A DNA stretch of 16,186 nt. It comes from CAYZXU01 sp964482535 (GTDB lineage: Bacteria > Desulfobacterota > Desulfobacteria > Desulfobacterales > BuS5). The notes beneath the pieces are model-generated. The model was not told the origin of the DNA and did not search any database. It was given only the letters and a program-made list of their open reading frames with translations. This document shows positions 6,696 through 14,292 of the stretch, piece by piece. Where the stretch lies: NCBI GenBank assembly GCA_964482535.1, contig CAYZXU010000053.1, positions 1 through 16,186 of the forward strand, in the 5' to 3' direction. The number at the start of each line of letters is the position of its first letter. The stretch's first letter is position 1. The translations under genes and the position numbers were made by a program.

Positions 6696-8478
6696 TTATA
6701 ACCTCTGTAACCTTTTGCAGACGATAAGTCTTTGCATAGTATCTGTTTTTTTGCATAAGTGCAAAATGGTTGCCGGTTTCTGAGATACGCCCGCTGTCAA
6801 GAACAAGAATATTATCTGCGAAGCTAATAGCTGAAAGCCTGTGTGATACTATTATGACAATCATATCTTTGGACATGGATTTTATGGAGTTTACTATACT
6901 GTTTCCTGTTTCCATATCTACCTGGCTTATGGGATCATCCAGGATAAGTATTGATCTGGTTTTAAGAAAACATCCAATTTTAAGAAAACATCCAATTTTA
7001 AGAAAACATCTGGCCAGGGCTATCCGCTGCTTCTGGCCGCCTGAAAGCATAACCCCTCTTTCCCCCACTATGGTTTGAAAACCATTTTTAAATGAATTTA
7101 TTGTATCGTACAAACAGGCTCTTTTTACTGCTCTTATTAAATCAGCATTTTTAATATTTTTTTTCCCCAATAAGATATTGTCTAAAATTGTGCCTGAAAA
7201 TAAAAAAGGCTCCTGGGGCATAAAAGAGATCTGCTGCCTTAGATCAGAAAGAAGCATGTTGCATATATTATGCCCTGCAATGGATATATTCCCGGAGGTA
7301 ACGTCAAAAAGCCTTGGTATCAGGCTGACAAGGGTTGTCTTTCCGCTTCCTGGAGGACCAACAATGCCAAGGGTCATGCCATGTTTCAGTTTAATATCAA
7401 TATTGCTGAGAACGGGCATATTATCCTGATTATAAGCAAATGAAACGTTTTCAAAGCTCAGAGCTGTTTTTGTTAATGGTTCATGTTTTGCAGATAATTT
7501 ATTACAGTCGGAATCGCTTATTGCAGGTTTTGTTTCTAAAATTTTGTTAATTCTGTCTAAAGATGCCCTGCCCCTGTGAATGAGATTTGTAACCCAGCCT
7601 ATGGCCATCATCGGCCAGGTAAGAAGGCCAAGATAGCTTATAAACGCAACAAAATCACCTGCAGTTATAAGCCCCACAACTGTTTTACGACCTCCAAAAT
7701 AGAGCAGCACTGCAAGGCTTAAGTTTGTGAGAAAAAGCATCATCGGGAAAAAAGAGCCTATGATTCTGACAAGCAGAATATTTTTTTTTATATAATCTTT
7801 TGAAACGGTTTCTATGAATCCGGCTTCCTCTTTTTCCATGCCAAAAGCCTTGATTATCCTTATTCCTGCAAATCTTTCCCTTACAGCTTCCGTTAAATTA
7901 GAAAAAGAAGCCTGTACTTCCTGATATCTTGTATAAAGTTTTTTGCCGAAAAAGCGTGTGCCGAAAACAATCATCGGCATGGGTAGAAGCACCAGTATGG
8001 TCAGGGTAATATTAATATATGCCATAAAACCTATGGCTGCGATTCCAAGAACTATTGCATCCGTCAAAGCCACAAGACCCATGCCTGTTGCCATTCTTAT
8101 ATTCTGGATGTCATTTGTGGCATGGGCCATTAAATCCCCTGTCTTTGCCTGGGCAAAATAGGAGGCGGAAAGTATCTGAAGGTGTGAAAAAAGTTCATTT
8201 CTTAAACCCTCTTCCACTCTTCTCGATGTTCCTATGAGACAGAGGCGCCACAGACATCTGAAAATCCCCATAATAACAGCCACTGCTATAATATAGAGAG
8301 CATAGCGCATCAGGCATGCAGAATCTGCATTCCCTGCAGTCAGATCATCAACAGTCCATTTAATGATTCGTGGAATAAACAGCTGTAAAAAATCGACAAC
8401 TATAAGGCCGGCCAGTCCCAGGAAGATAAGATGCCTGTTTTCTTTAAAGTATGGTTTTAATAAATTAAATGAGTGCAT
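6685..8478 (-). CDS. ABC exporter half-transporter, degenerate-site subunit (BmrC/YheI-like)
   Basis: A 597-residue partner of the downstream 672-residue subunit: a six-helix transmembrane domain (about 1-300) plus a nucleotide-binding domain. Walker A is GPPGSGKT (374-381), the Q-loop is Gln422, the signature is canonical LSGGQ (478-482) and the H-loop is His546. Walker B reads LILDD, so Asp515 replaces the catalytic glutamate, the hallmark of the degenerate site in heterodimeric exporters such as BmrCD and TM287/288. Between signature helix and Walker B the protein repeats CFLKIG twice before CFLKTR (491-506). This is encoded by an 18-bp tandem repeat and adds 12 residues where relatives have none; without them the length would be 585. 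The start codon lacks a clear Shine-Dalgarno. A good promoter lies just upstream. Whether the inserted repeat is tolerated is not known. Confidence 0.92.
   Translation of the reverse strand: MHSFNLLKPYFKENRHLIFLGLAGLIVVDFLQLFIPRIIKWTVDDLTAGNADSACLMRYALYIIAVAVIMGIFRCLWRLCLIGTSRRVEEGLRNELFSHLQILSASYFAQAKTGDLMAHATNDIQNIRMATGMGLVALTDAIVLGIAAIGFMAYINITLTILVLLPMPMIVFGTRFFGKKLYTRYQEVQASFSNLTEAVRERFAGIRIIKAFGMEKEEAGFIETVSKDYIKKNILLVRIIGSFFPMMLFLTNLSLAVLLYFGGRKTVVGLITAGDFVAFISYLGLLTWPMMAIGWVTNLIHRGRASLDRINKILETKPAISDSDCNKLSAKHEPLTKTALSFENVSFAYNQDNMPVLSNIDIKLKHGMTLGIVGPPGSGKTTLVSLIPRLFDVTSGNISIAGHNICNMLLSDLRQQISFMPQEPFLFSGTILDNILLGKKNIKNADLIRAVKRACLYDTINSFKNGFQTIVGERGVMLSGGQKQRIALARCFLKIGCFLKIGCFLKTRSILILDDPISQVDMETGNSIVNSIKSMSKDMIVIIVSHRLSAISFADNILVLDSGRISETGNHFALMQKNRYYAKTYRLQKVTEVINAN
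6960..7010. repeat. 18-bp tandem repeat, about 2.8 copies, inside the exporter gene
   Basis: The unit TTTAAGAAAACATCCAAT occurs at 6961-6978 and 6979-6996, with a third partial copy (14 identical bases) at 6997-7010. The period of 18 keeps the reading frame and encodes repeated CFLKIG on the - strand. It looks like a replication-slippage expansion within a conserved domain. Confidence 0.95.
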
Positions 8479-8517
8479 AATAAATTTTCAATTATTTGTA
8501 AGACTGTAACATATCTA

Positions 8518-8545
8518 TTTATAATAAAAAACATCATCAGGTCAA
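8518..8545 (-). promoter_or_regulatory. Promoter of the ABC exporter operon
   Basis: On the - strand, TTGACC (8545-8540) and TATAAA (8523-8518) are separated by 16 bp, a near-consensus sigma70-type arrangement. Transcription would start near 8511, about 33 bp before the start codon. Confidence 0.55.
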
Positions 8546-8552
8546 ACCATTG

Positions 8553-8561
8553 TGGTATAAT
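8553..8561 (+). promoter_or_regulatory. Extended -10 promoter candidate for the RNase II-family gene
   Basis: TGGTATAAT matches the extended -10 consensus (TGnTATAAT). No good -35 hexamer is seen at the expected distance. A start near 8568 would leave a leader of roughly 54 nt. It lies within 10 bp of the divergent exporter -35, so the two promoters may compete. Confidence 0.45.
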
Positions 8562-8621
8562 TTTGAAATTATCCTTTACCGGTGATTGACTTTAATTCTT
8601 CAGGTTGTTATTCTTTGATTT

Positions 8622-10622
8622 ATGGAACCAGGAAATATAGTTGAATTTATAGACCGCCAGAAAATCATCTGCGCAGTCGTGCTTGAAATAAAAAATCAAA
8701 GGGTCAGGCTTCTTACTGAAACCAACAGAGAAGTAAATCTTTCTGCAAACCGTTTGCTTAATAAAGCAAATAAGAGGATCGGTCTATCCCGTGGCAGGCT
8801 TGATTTAGTCAACAGGTTAACTGAAACTGTTAAAAAACGGAATGCCCTTATTGATAAAGTAAATGTTCAGGAATTATGGGAAATACTGCATGAAGAGCAG
8901 GAATGGATAGATATTGGCACAATGACACAATTCTGTTTTTCCAGTAATTCCACACAAAACAGATCAACAGAGGATAGCGAATCTGCCGTTATACGGGCAT
9001 TCTTTAAAGACAGACTATATTTTAAATTTAACAACAGCAGCTTTTTCCCTTATTCTGAAAAACAGGTTGAACAAAATATTGCAAAAAAAAGAGAGGATAT
9101 CCGCAGGAAACAGCTTGTTGACAATGGAGGGAGCTGGCTTAAAAAAGCATTGTCGGATAAGAGTGTTGATCTTGCAGGTGACGGGCAGGAATATGCAAAA
9201 ATATTAAAGTCATATTACCTTTATGAAAAAGAGAGTAAATATTATACAGATGCCAGGGATATATTGGCCAGGGCGGGTATTAATTCCCACAGAGAACTTT
9301 TTGAAATTCTTGTCAAGCTTGGCATATTCCAGGAAAATGAAAATATTGATCTTTACAGATATAATATTGCTGCATCTTTTCCAGTACATATAATAAAAAA
9401 AACCGAAAGATTTGCGGATCTGTTAAAACCGGATGCTTTAACCAAAAACAGGGTTGACCTGACAGACCTGAATGTTATCACAATAGACGGTCAGTCAACT
9501 CTTGATTTTGATGATGCCCTGAGTATTGAAAATTTTGGTGACCATTACCGTCTTGGCGTACATATAATAGATGTGGGATATTATGTAAAAAAGGATGGTA
9601 TATTCAACAATGAAGCTTTTGACAGAGCCAGCTCAATCTATACGCCGGATCTTAAGATACCAATGCTTCCTCCTCTGCTCACTGAAGACATATGCAGTCT
9701 TAAAGCGGGTAGTCTGCGACCTGCAATAAGCATAATGATAGAACTAAGCCGTTCTTTTGAAATAACAGGTTATGAAATAATCCCTAGTGTTATTAAGGTA
9801 ATGCAAAATTTTTCATACTTTGACGTGAATCTTATTTCACAGGAAGACAGGGGCATATTGACTCTTATAGATATTGCCGAAGAATTCCGAAGATACAGAC
9901 TGGCAGCAGGGGCCATTAATATTTTTTTGCCTGAAATAAATATATGGATAGATGAAAAAAAAGAAATAATAGTAAAAAAGATAGACAGGGAAAGCCCTGC
10001 AAGGATGCTGGTTGCAGAGATAATGATCATGGCAAACTGGTTAATGGCTAGGTTTTTGATTGAGCATAAAGTGCCTGCGATTTACAGGTCTCAGCCTGCG
10101 CCAAAAGAACGTCTGAATAAAAATGGGCAGGGAACCATATTTCAAAACTGCATGCAAAGAAGGCTCCTCAGCCGTTTTGTTCTCGGCAGTTCCCATGAGC
10201 ATCATTCAGGACTCGGATTGAATGCATATGTGACTGCCACTTCACCAATACGCAAATATTATGACCTTATAACCCAGCGTCAAATTCGTTCGGTTCTGGG
10301 AATGGAAACAGCATATGAAAAAAACGAGATTGATAAAACAATCCAAATGCTTACCCAGACCATGGCTGACGTTGTCAGAATTCAGCGAAACCGTAACCGA
10401 TACTGGCTCTTAAAACACCTTGAAAAAAAGAGAGGTGAAAAATTTGAGGCCATTGTATTGATGAAGCGGAGAAATAACTACCAGGTACTTATTACCGACT
10501 ATATGCTGGAATGCGATCTTTCAATATCAAGCTGCCAGGGTTTAACGCCGGAAGAAGTGATACATGTTACAATACAGCATGTTGATGCAAGGCAGGATGT
10601 TATTTCTATTCTATTAAGTTAA
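8622..10622 (+). CDS. RNase II-family 3'-5' exoribonuclease (RNB domain)
   Basis: A 666-residue RNB-domain hydrolase that should degrade single-stranded RNA processively from the 3' end. Residues 1-50 resemble the small N-terminal beta-barrel of cyanobacterial/chloroplast-type RNase II rather than the cold-shock domains of E. coli RNase R. The RNB domain starts near 275. All four metal-binding aspartates are present in TIDGQSTLDFDDA (Asp289, Asp295, Asp297, Asp298), followed by LGVHIIDVGYYV, SSIYTPDLKIPMLP and EDICSL. The C-terminal RNB motif is GLGLNAYVTATSPIRKYYDL, with Arg544 matching the catalytic-site arginine of E. coli RNase II. Residues from about 603 look like a short S1-type OB fold. 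No Shine-Dalgarno is obvious before the ATG, so the start is less certain than the product. It converges on glnS with 4 bp between stop codons. Confidence 0.9.
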   Translation: MEPGNIVEFIDRQKIICAVVLEIKNQRVRLLTETNREVNLSANRLLNKANKRIGLSRGRLDLVNRLTETVKKRNALIDKVNVQELWEILHEEQEWIDIGTMTQFCFSSNSTQNRSTEDSESAVIRAFFKDRLYFKFNNSSFFPYSEKQVEQNIAKKREDIRRKQLVDNGGSWLKKALSDKSVDLAGDGQEYAKILKSYYLYEKESKYYTDARDILARAGINSHRELFEILVKLGIFQENENIDLYRYNIAASFPVHIIKKTERFADLLKPDALTKNRVDLTDLNVITIDGQSTLDFDDALSIENFGDHYRLGVHIIDVGYYVKKDGIFNNEAFDRASSIYTPDLKIPMLPPLLTEDICSLKAGSLRPAISIMIELSRSFEITGYEIIPSVIKVMQNFSYFDVNLISQEDRGILTLIDIAEEFRRYRLAAGAINIFLPEINIWIDEKKEIIVKKIDRESPARMLVAEIMIMANWLMARFLIEHKVPAIYRSQPAPKERLNKNGQGTIFQNCMQRRLLSRFVLGSSHEHHSGLGLNAYVTATSPIRKYYDLITQRQIRSVLGMETAYEKNEIDKTIQMLTQTMADVVRIQRNRNRYWLLKHLEKKRGEKFEAIVLMKRRNNYQVLITDYMLECDLSISSCQGLTPEEVIHVTIQHVDARQDVISILLS

Positions 10623-10626
10623 GCCA

Positions 10627-12351
10627 TCAACTCCTTTTTTTTGGCTTTTTTGAAATGTTGGCCTTTTTTGCAATCTTTGCCCATTTGTCACGCAGGGTTA
10701 CAGTCCTGTTAAACACAGGTTTTCCCTGTGATGATTTTTGGATATCAACTGAAAAATAACCTATTCTTTCAAACTGCCACATGCTTTTAGGCGCGCTATT
10801 TTTTAAGTCCGGTTCAAGTCTGCATGAGCTGAGTATTTCAAGAGAATCAGGGTTCAGGCTCTCCTTGAAGTCGGCTATGTCTTTTCCTCCTGCCGGGTTC
10901 TCTTTGTTAAAAAGTCTTTCATACAATCTGACTTCAGCATTTATTGAATGCCTTGCTGAAACCCAGTGCAATGTTCCTTTAACCTTTCTGCCGTCAGGAG
11001 AAGATCCGCCCCTTGTTTCAGGATCATATGTGCAATGCACTTCAACTATCTCACCAGTATTCTCATCTTTAACCACCTGATTGCATGTGATATAATATGC
11101 ATACCTTAATCGTACTTCCCGGCCTGGGGCAAGACGGAAAAATTTTTTAGGAGGATCTTCCATAAAATCATCTTTTTCAATATACAGTACCCTTGAAAAA
11201 GGAATTTTTCGCGAACCCATCTCCGGGTTATCCGGGAAATAGAGTCCTTCGAGTTCATCTGTTGTATCTTCAGGAAAATTGTCTATAACAACGCGTAATG
11301 GGTGTAAAACACCCATTACCCTTGGAGCAGTCCGGTTTAGCTCTTCCCTGACGCAATACTCAAGCAGGGCAATATCCACAACACTGTCTCTTTTTGCCAC
11401 TCCAATACGCTCACAAAAATTTCTTATGGCTGCAGGGGGATACCCGCGCCTTCTTATACCGGATAGAGTTGGCATCCGCGGATCATCCCATCCTTTAACA
11501 GCTCCGCATTCAACCAGTTCCACAAGTTTTCTCTTGCTCAGCACTGTGTAACTTAAATTAAGGCGTGCAAATTCAATCTGCCGGGGATGACAATCAACAT
11601 CAAGATTGTCAAGCACCCAGTCATACAAGGGTCTGTGATCTTCAAACTCAAGCGTACAAATTGAATGGGTTATACCTTCTATTGAATCGGAGATGCAGTG
11701 GGTAAAATCATACATTGGGTAGATACACCATTCACTGCCGGTTCTATGATGCTCTGTACGACGAATGCGAAACAGAGTGGGATCGCGCATATTCAAATTC
11801 GGCGAAGCCATATCAATTTTTGCCCTGAGCACATGCTCTCCATCTTTAAATTTTCCTTCTCTCATCCCTTTAAACAACTCAAGATTATCTTCAACTGTTC
11901 TTGTTCTAAAAGGGCTGTCTTTGCCAGGTTCAGTTAATGTTCCCCTGTATTCACGTATTTCGTCCGGGCTCAAACTGCACACATAGGCCTTGCCCGACTT
12001 AATCAATTGAACAGCATAATCATATAATTTTTCAAAATAATCAGATGCAAAAAAAAGCCTTTTGTCCCAGTCAAACCCCAGCCACTTTATATCTTTTTTT
12101 ATGGACTCAACATATTCAACTTCTTCTTTGGCTGGATCAGTATCGTCAAATCGCAGGTTGCAAACACCTTTGAACTCCTGGGCAATTCCAAAATTTAAAC
12201 ATATGGACTTGGCGTGACCCAAATGCAGATATCCGTTGGGTTCAGGAGGGAACCTTGTCATAATTCGGCCATTATTTTTATGGGCATTAATGTCCTCATT
12301 AATGATATTTCTTATAAAATCAGTTTTTTCCGGTGTATTTTTTTCAGCCAT
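10627..12351 (-). CDS. glnS: Glutaminyl-tRNA synthetase
   Basis: A 574-residue class I aminoacyl-tRNA synthetase charging tRNA(Gln) with glutamine. The HIGH-type motif is in PPEPNGYLHLGHAKS (35-49), and the KMSKS-type loop is VLSKRK (270-275). Between them lie the GlnRS-typical LRFDDTDP (67-74) and YPMYDFTHCISDSIEGITHS (211-230). The latter separates bacterial GlnRS from GluRS, together with the C-terminal two-barrel anticodon-binding region (from about 345). Slightly longer than the E. coli enzyme (about 554), mainly at the lysine-rich end. An AGGAGC Shine-Dalgarno precedes the ATG by ten bases. It lies 45 bp downstream of amrB with no terminator visible between, so the two are probably co-transcribed. 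Its presence suggests direct glutaminylation in this organism, although GatCAB may coexist. Confidence 0.97.
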   Translation of the reverse strand: MAEKNTPEKTDFIRNIINEDINAHKNNGRIMTRFPPEPNGYLHLGHAKSICLNFGIAQEFKGVCNLRFDDTDPAKEEVEYVESIKKDIKWLGFDWDKRLFFASDYFEKLYDYAVQLIKSGKAYVCSLSPDEIREYRGTLTEPGKDSPFRTRTVEDNLELFKGMREGKFKDGEHVLRAKIDMASPNLNMRDPTLFRIRRTEHHRTGSEWCIYPMYDFTHCISDSIEGITHSICTLEFEDHRPLYDWVLDNLDVDCHPRQIEFARLNLSYTVLSKRKLVELVECGAVKGWDDPRMPTLSGIRRRGYPPAAIRNFCERIGVAKRDSVVDIALLEYCVREELNRTAPRVMGVLHPLRVVIDNFPEDTTDELEGLYFPDNPEMGSRKIPFSRVLYIEKDDFMEDPPKKFFRLAPGREVRLRYAYYITCNQVVKDENTGEIVEVHCTYDPETRGGSSPDGRKVKGTLHWVSARHSINAEVRLYERLFNKENPAGGKDIADFKESLNPDSLEILSSCRLEPDLKNSAPKSMWQFERIGYFSVDIQKSSQGKPVFNRTVTLRDKWAKIAKKANISKKPKKRS

Positions 12352-12396
12352 ATATATAAAAGCTCCTATTATTTTCTAAATTCTGCAAAAAACATA

Positions 12397-13248
12397 TCAC
12401 GTTTTATTAAACAGAATTCCTGCATATCCCACAAAACTGTCACCAGGGCTTTTGTCATAACTGCTGGCATATTTCACCAGCTCGGCATTATTAGCCCCAA
12501 GAGCTCCTGCCGCTGCTATTGCAGCAGCGGCGGCTCCTGCGCAGCAGGCATTTTTGTGTAATAATGCCTCTGCAATAACCTTATCAGGATCCATTTCTAT
12601 CATTAAATCTATAATTTTTCCATCATTTTCGTTTTTAGCCCAATCCACAGAATCTTTTCCGGTCCCCTTAGGTGTAAAGGCATAATTATAACCATAATGT
12701 GTAAGGTCTGTGGAACCTAAAACCTTTACGTTTAATCCGCTCTTCTTTGATATTTCAGCTGCATACCGTCCTATTTCAACAGCTATTTTTGCCGGAGGCA
12801 CTCCAATGGGAACTATCTTAACATCATTAAAAAAGTATTTTATAAAAGGAATTTGAAGCTCAATTGTATTATCCTGGGAAAAAATTCCAGGTGAATCAAT
12901 AATAAACCTGAATTTATCCGTCAGCCTGGATGTAAAATTTTCTTCAATCTGAATTTCACCAAAAGGTGTTTCCCACGCCCCTTTTTTCATAATATGGCAC
13001 GGAGAGTCCGGCGCAAGATGCATCCCGAATACAATTATAACTTCAGGAGGGGTTTTATCCTTCAGAAAATGAATAACATTACAGGCAGTACTCCCTGAAA
13101 AATACCATCCTGCATGGGGTACAATCCCTCCGATAAAATCACCTGTAACATTATTTTTTTCTTTTAAAAAAATTTCAATCTCTTGTTCACACTCTTTTGC
13201 ACTTCCTGGATACCAACTGTCCGCAAACATTACTTTTCTGATGTTCAT
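12397..13248 (-). CDS. amrB: AmmeMemoRadiSam system protein B (MEMO1-like)
   Basis: A 283-residue MEMO-family protein, related to extradiol dioxygenases by fold. Visible motifs are FADSWYPGS (8-16), GIVPHAGWYFSGS (41-53), FGMHLAP (74-80), DNTIELQIPF (126-135), GSTDLTHYGY (178-187), CCAGAAAAAIAAAG (235-248) and SYDKSPGDSFVGYAGI near the C-terminus. The presumed metal-pocket residues are His45, His77, His184 and Cys235 or Cys236, by analogy with human MEMO1. In bacteria the gene is normally associated with amrA (AMMECR1) and amrS (radical SAM); neither is present in this window. The chemistry of the system is not established. The start is fixed by a strong AGGGGGAG Shine-Dalgarno and a good promoter just upstream. 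glnS follows in what looks like one operon. Confidence 0.9.
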   Translation of the reverse strand: MNIRKVMFADSWYPGSAKECEQEIEIFLKEKNNVTGDFIGGIVPHAGWYFSGSTACNVIHFLKDKTPPEVIIVFGMHLAPDSPCHIMKKGAWETPFGEIQIEENFTSRLTDKFRFIIDSPGIFSQDNTIELQIPFIKYFFNDVKIVPIGVPPAKIAVEIGRYAAEISKKSGLNVKVLGSTDLTHYGYNYAFTPKGTGKDSVDWAKNENDGKIIDLMIEMDPDKVIAEALLHKNACCAGAAAAAIAAAGALGANNAELVKYASSYDKSPGDSFVGYAGILFNKT

Positions 13249-13254
13249 AACTCA

Positions 13255-13262
13255 CTCCCCCT
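13255..13262 (-). promoter_or_regulatory. Strong Shine-Dalgarno of amrB
   Basis: The - strand reads AGGGGGAG, six bases before the ATG. It confirms the start codon and is much stronger than those of most genes in this window. Confidence 0.8.
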
Positions 13263-13275
13263 TTAGTCAAAATTT

Positions 13276-13304
13276 TTTATAATTCAAAAAACTGAACTCT
13301 TCAA
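13276..13304 (-). promoter_or_regulatory. Promoter of the amrB-glnS unit
   Basis: On the - strand, TTGAAG (13304-13299) and TATAAA (13281-13276) are spaced by exactly 17 bp. Transcription would start near 13269, giving a leader of about 20 nt. The remainder of the 180-bp gap (13249-13428) is AT-rich, and I see no convincing terminator for the importer operon in it. Confidence 0.55.
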
Positions 13305-13428
13305 CCTTTCTACCCATCGTTTCTGCTCAGCACAGGGAGTATTATCAATACAAAAATTTTCTTTTTGCTTAGGAGCTTGCTTAATTCACTTGATACACCA
13401 ATTCTCACTTCAATACAATAAAATCCAA

Positions 13429-14292
13429 TTATTCCCATATATCTCTAAGACCGTCTCCGAGAAGGTTTAAAGATAAAACAGTGAGCATAATTGCTATTCC
13501 AGGATATAATGAAAGATGTGAGGCACTTAAAACGTAATCTTTTCCTTCCATGAGAAGAGTTCCCCATTCCGGATATGGAGGCTGCACGCCGAATCCAAGA
13601 AATCCTAATGCCGAGACTCCAAGCATCGCTTTTCCCAACCCTATTGTAATTAAAACAATTACCGAAGGGATGTTGGCAGGGAAAATGTGCCGGAAGATAA
13701 TAGCTCTTTTTGAGACTCCGGAGATCATGGCCGATTTAACATAATCCAGTTCTTTTACGGAAAGAGTAATTCCTCTTACGAGTCTTGCGTAACGCATCCA
13801 GCCTGCAAGGGCAAGGGCAAAAACAAGATTAAAGGTTCCATGCCCAAGTATTCCTGCCACCGCCATTGCAGCCACCATTTCAGGGAAAGACAGGAAAATA
13901 TCCACAATCCTCATAAAAAATTCATCAACAATTCCTCCGAGAAAACCTGATATCAGTCCTGTTATTATCCCAAAGATGGAAGAAATCACCACGGCTGCGA
14001 GACTGAGGCCCACTGATGAACGGGCGCCGCATAAAATACGTGAGAACAGGCATCTTCCCAAAGAATCATTTCCCAGGGGATATTCAAGGCTGGGAGAGGC
14101 AAGTCTCAATGAAAGATCTGTTTTAATCGGATCATGGGGCGCTAAAAAGGGGCCAAATGCTGCTGCAAAGAACACCACAAAAATAATTATTACTGAGAAC
14201 CCCAAAAAAGGTTTTTTCAATGCTTTTCTGAAAAAGCGATTTATGATTTTATATTCATCTTTATGTTGATAACAAGAATCTTTTTTATTCAT
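13429..14292 (-). CDS. ABC importer permease, DppC/NikC family
   Basis: A 287-residue inner-membrane permease of a peptide/nickel-type ABC importer. After a cytoplasmic N-terminus, TM1 (about 31-50) leads to the family segment LGNDSLGRCLFSRILCGAR (73-91). This is followed by five further helices and the EAA coupling loop around DYVKSAMISGVSKRAIIF (183-200), which contacts the ATPase. LGFLGFGVQPPYPEWG (229-244) is typical of DppC/NikC/OppC. The usual GTD...GRD motif here reads GND...GRC, a mild variation. The start overlaps the stop of the NikB-like permease by 4 bp (ATGA). It is the last gene of the operon seen here. The family is certain; the substrate (peptide, nickel chelate or another solute) cannot be told. 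Confidence 0.9.
   Translation of the reverse strand: MNKKDSCYQHKDEYKIINRFFRKALKKPFLGFSVIIIFVVFFAAAFGPFLAPHDPIKTDLSLRLASPSLEYPLGNDSLGRCLFSRILCGARSSVGLSLAAVVISSIFGIITGLISGFLGGIVDEFFMRIVDIFLSFPEMVAAMAVAGILGHGTFNLVFALALAGWMRYARLVRGITLSVKELDYVKSAMISGVSKRAIIFRHIFPANIPSVIVLITIGLGKAMLGVSALGFLGFGVQPPYPEWGTLLMEGKDYVLSASHLSLYPGIAIMLTVLSLNLLGDGLRDIWE

Noticed and set aside
6960..7010. Short regularly spaced repeats as a possible CRISPR
   Set aside because: The copies are directly adjacent with no spacers and lie in frame inside an ABC transporter gene.
6685..8478. Asp in place of Glu at Walker B read as a damaged gene
   Set aside because: This substitution is normal for the degenerate-site subunit of heterodimeric exporters, and the partner carries the matching changes.
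12509..12531. GC-rich 8-bp hairpin inside amrB
   Set aside because: It follows from the run of alanine codons (GCN) in the conserved CCAGAAAAAIAAAG segment, and no T-run follows it.
13321..13428. Possible terminator after the importer operon
   Set aside because: Only an AT-only stem (CAAAAA/TTTTTG) and short direct repeats of TTGCTT; no GC-rich stem with a U-tract.
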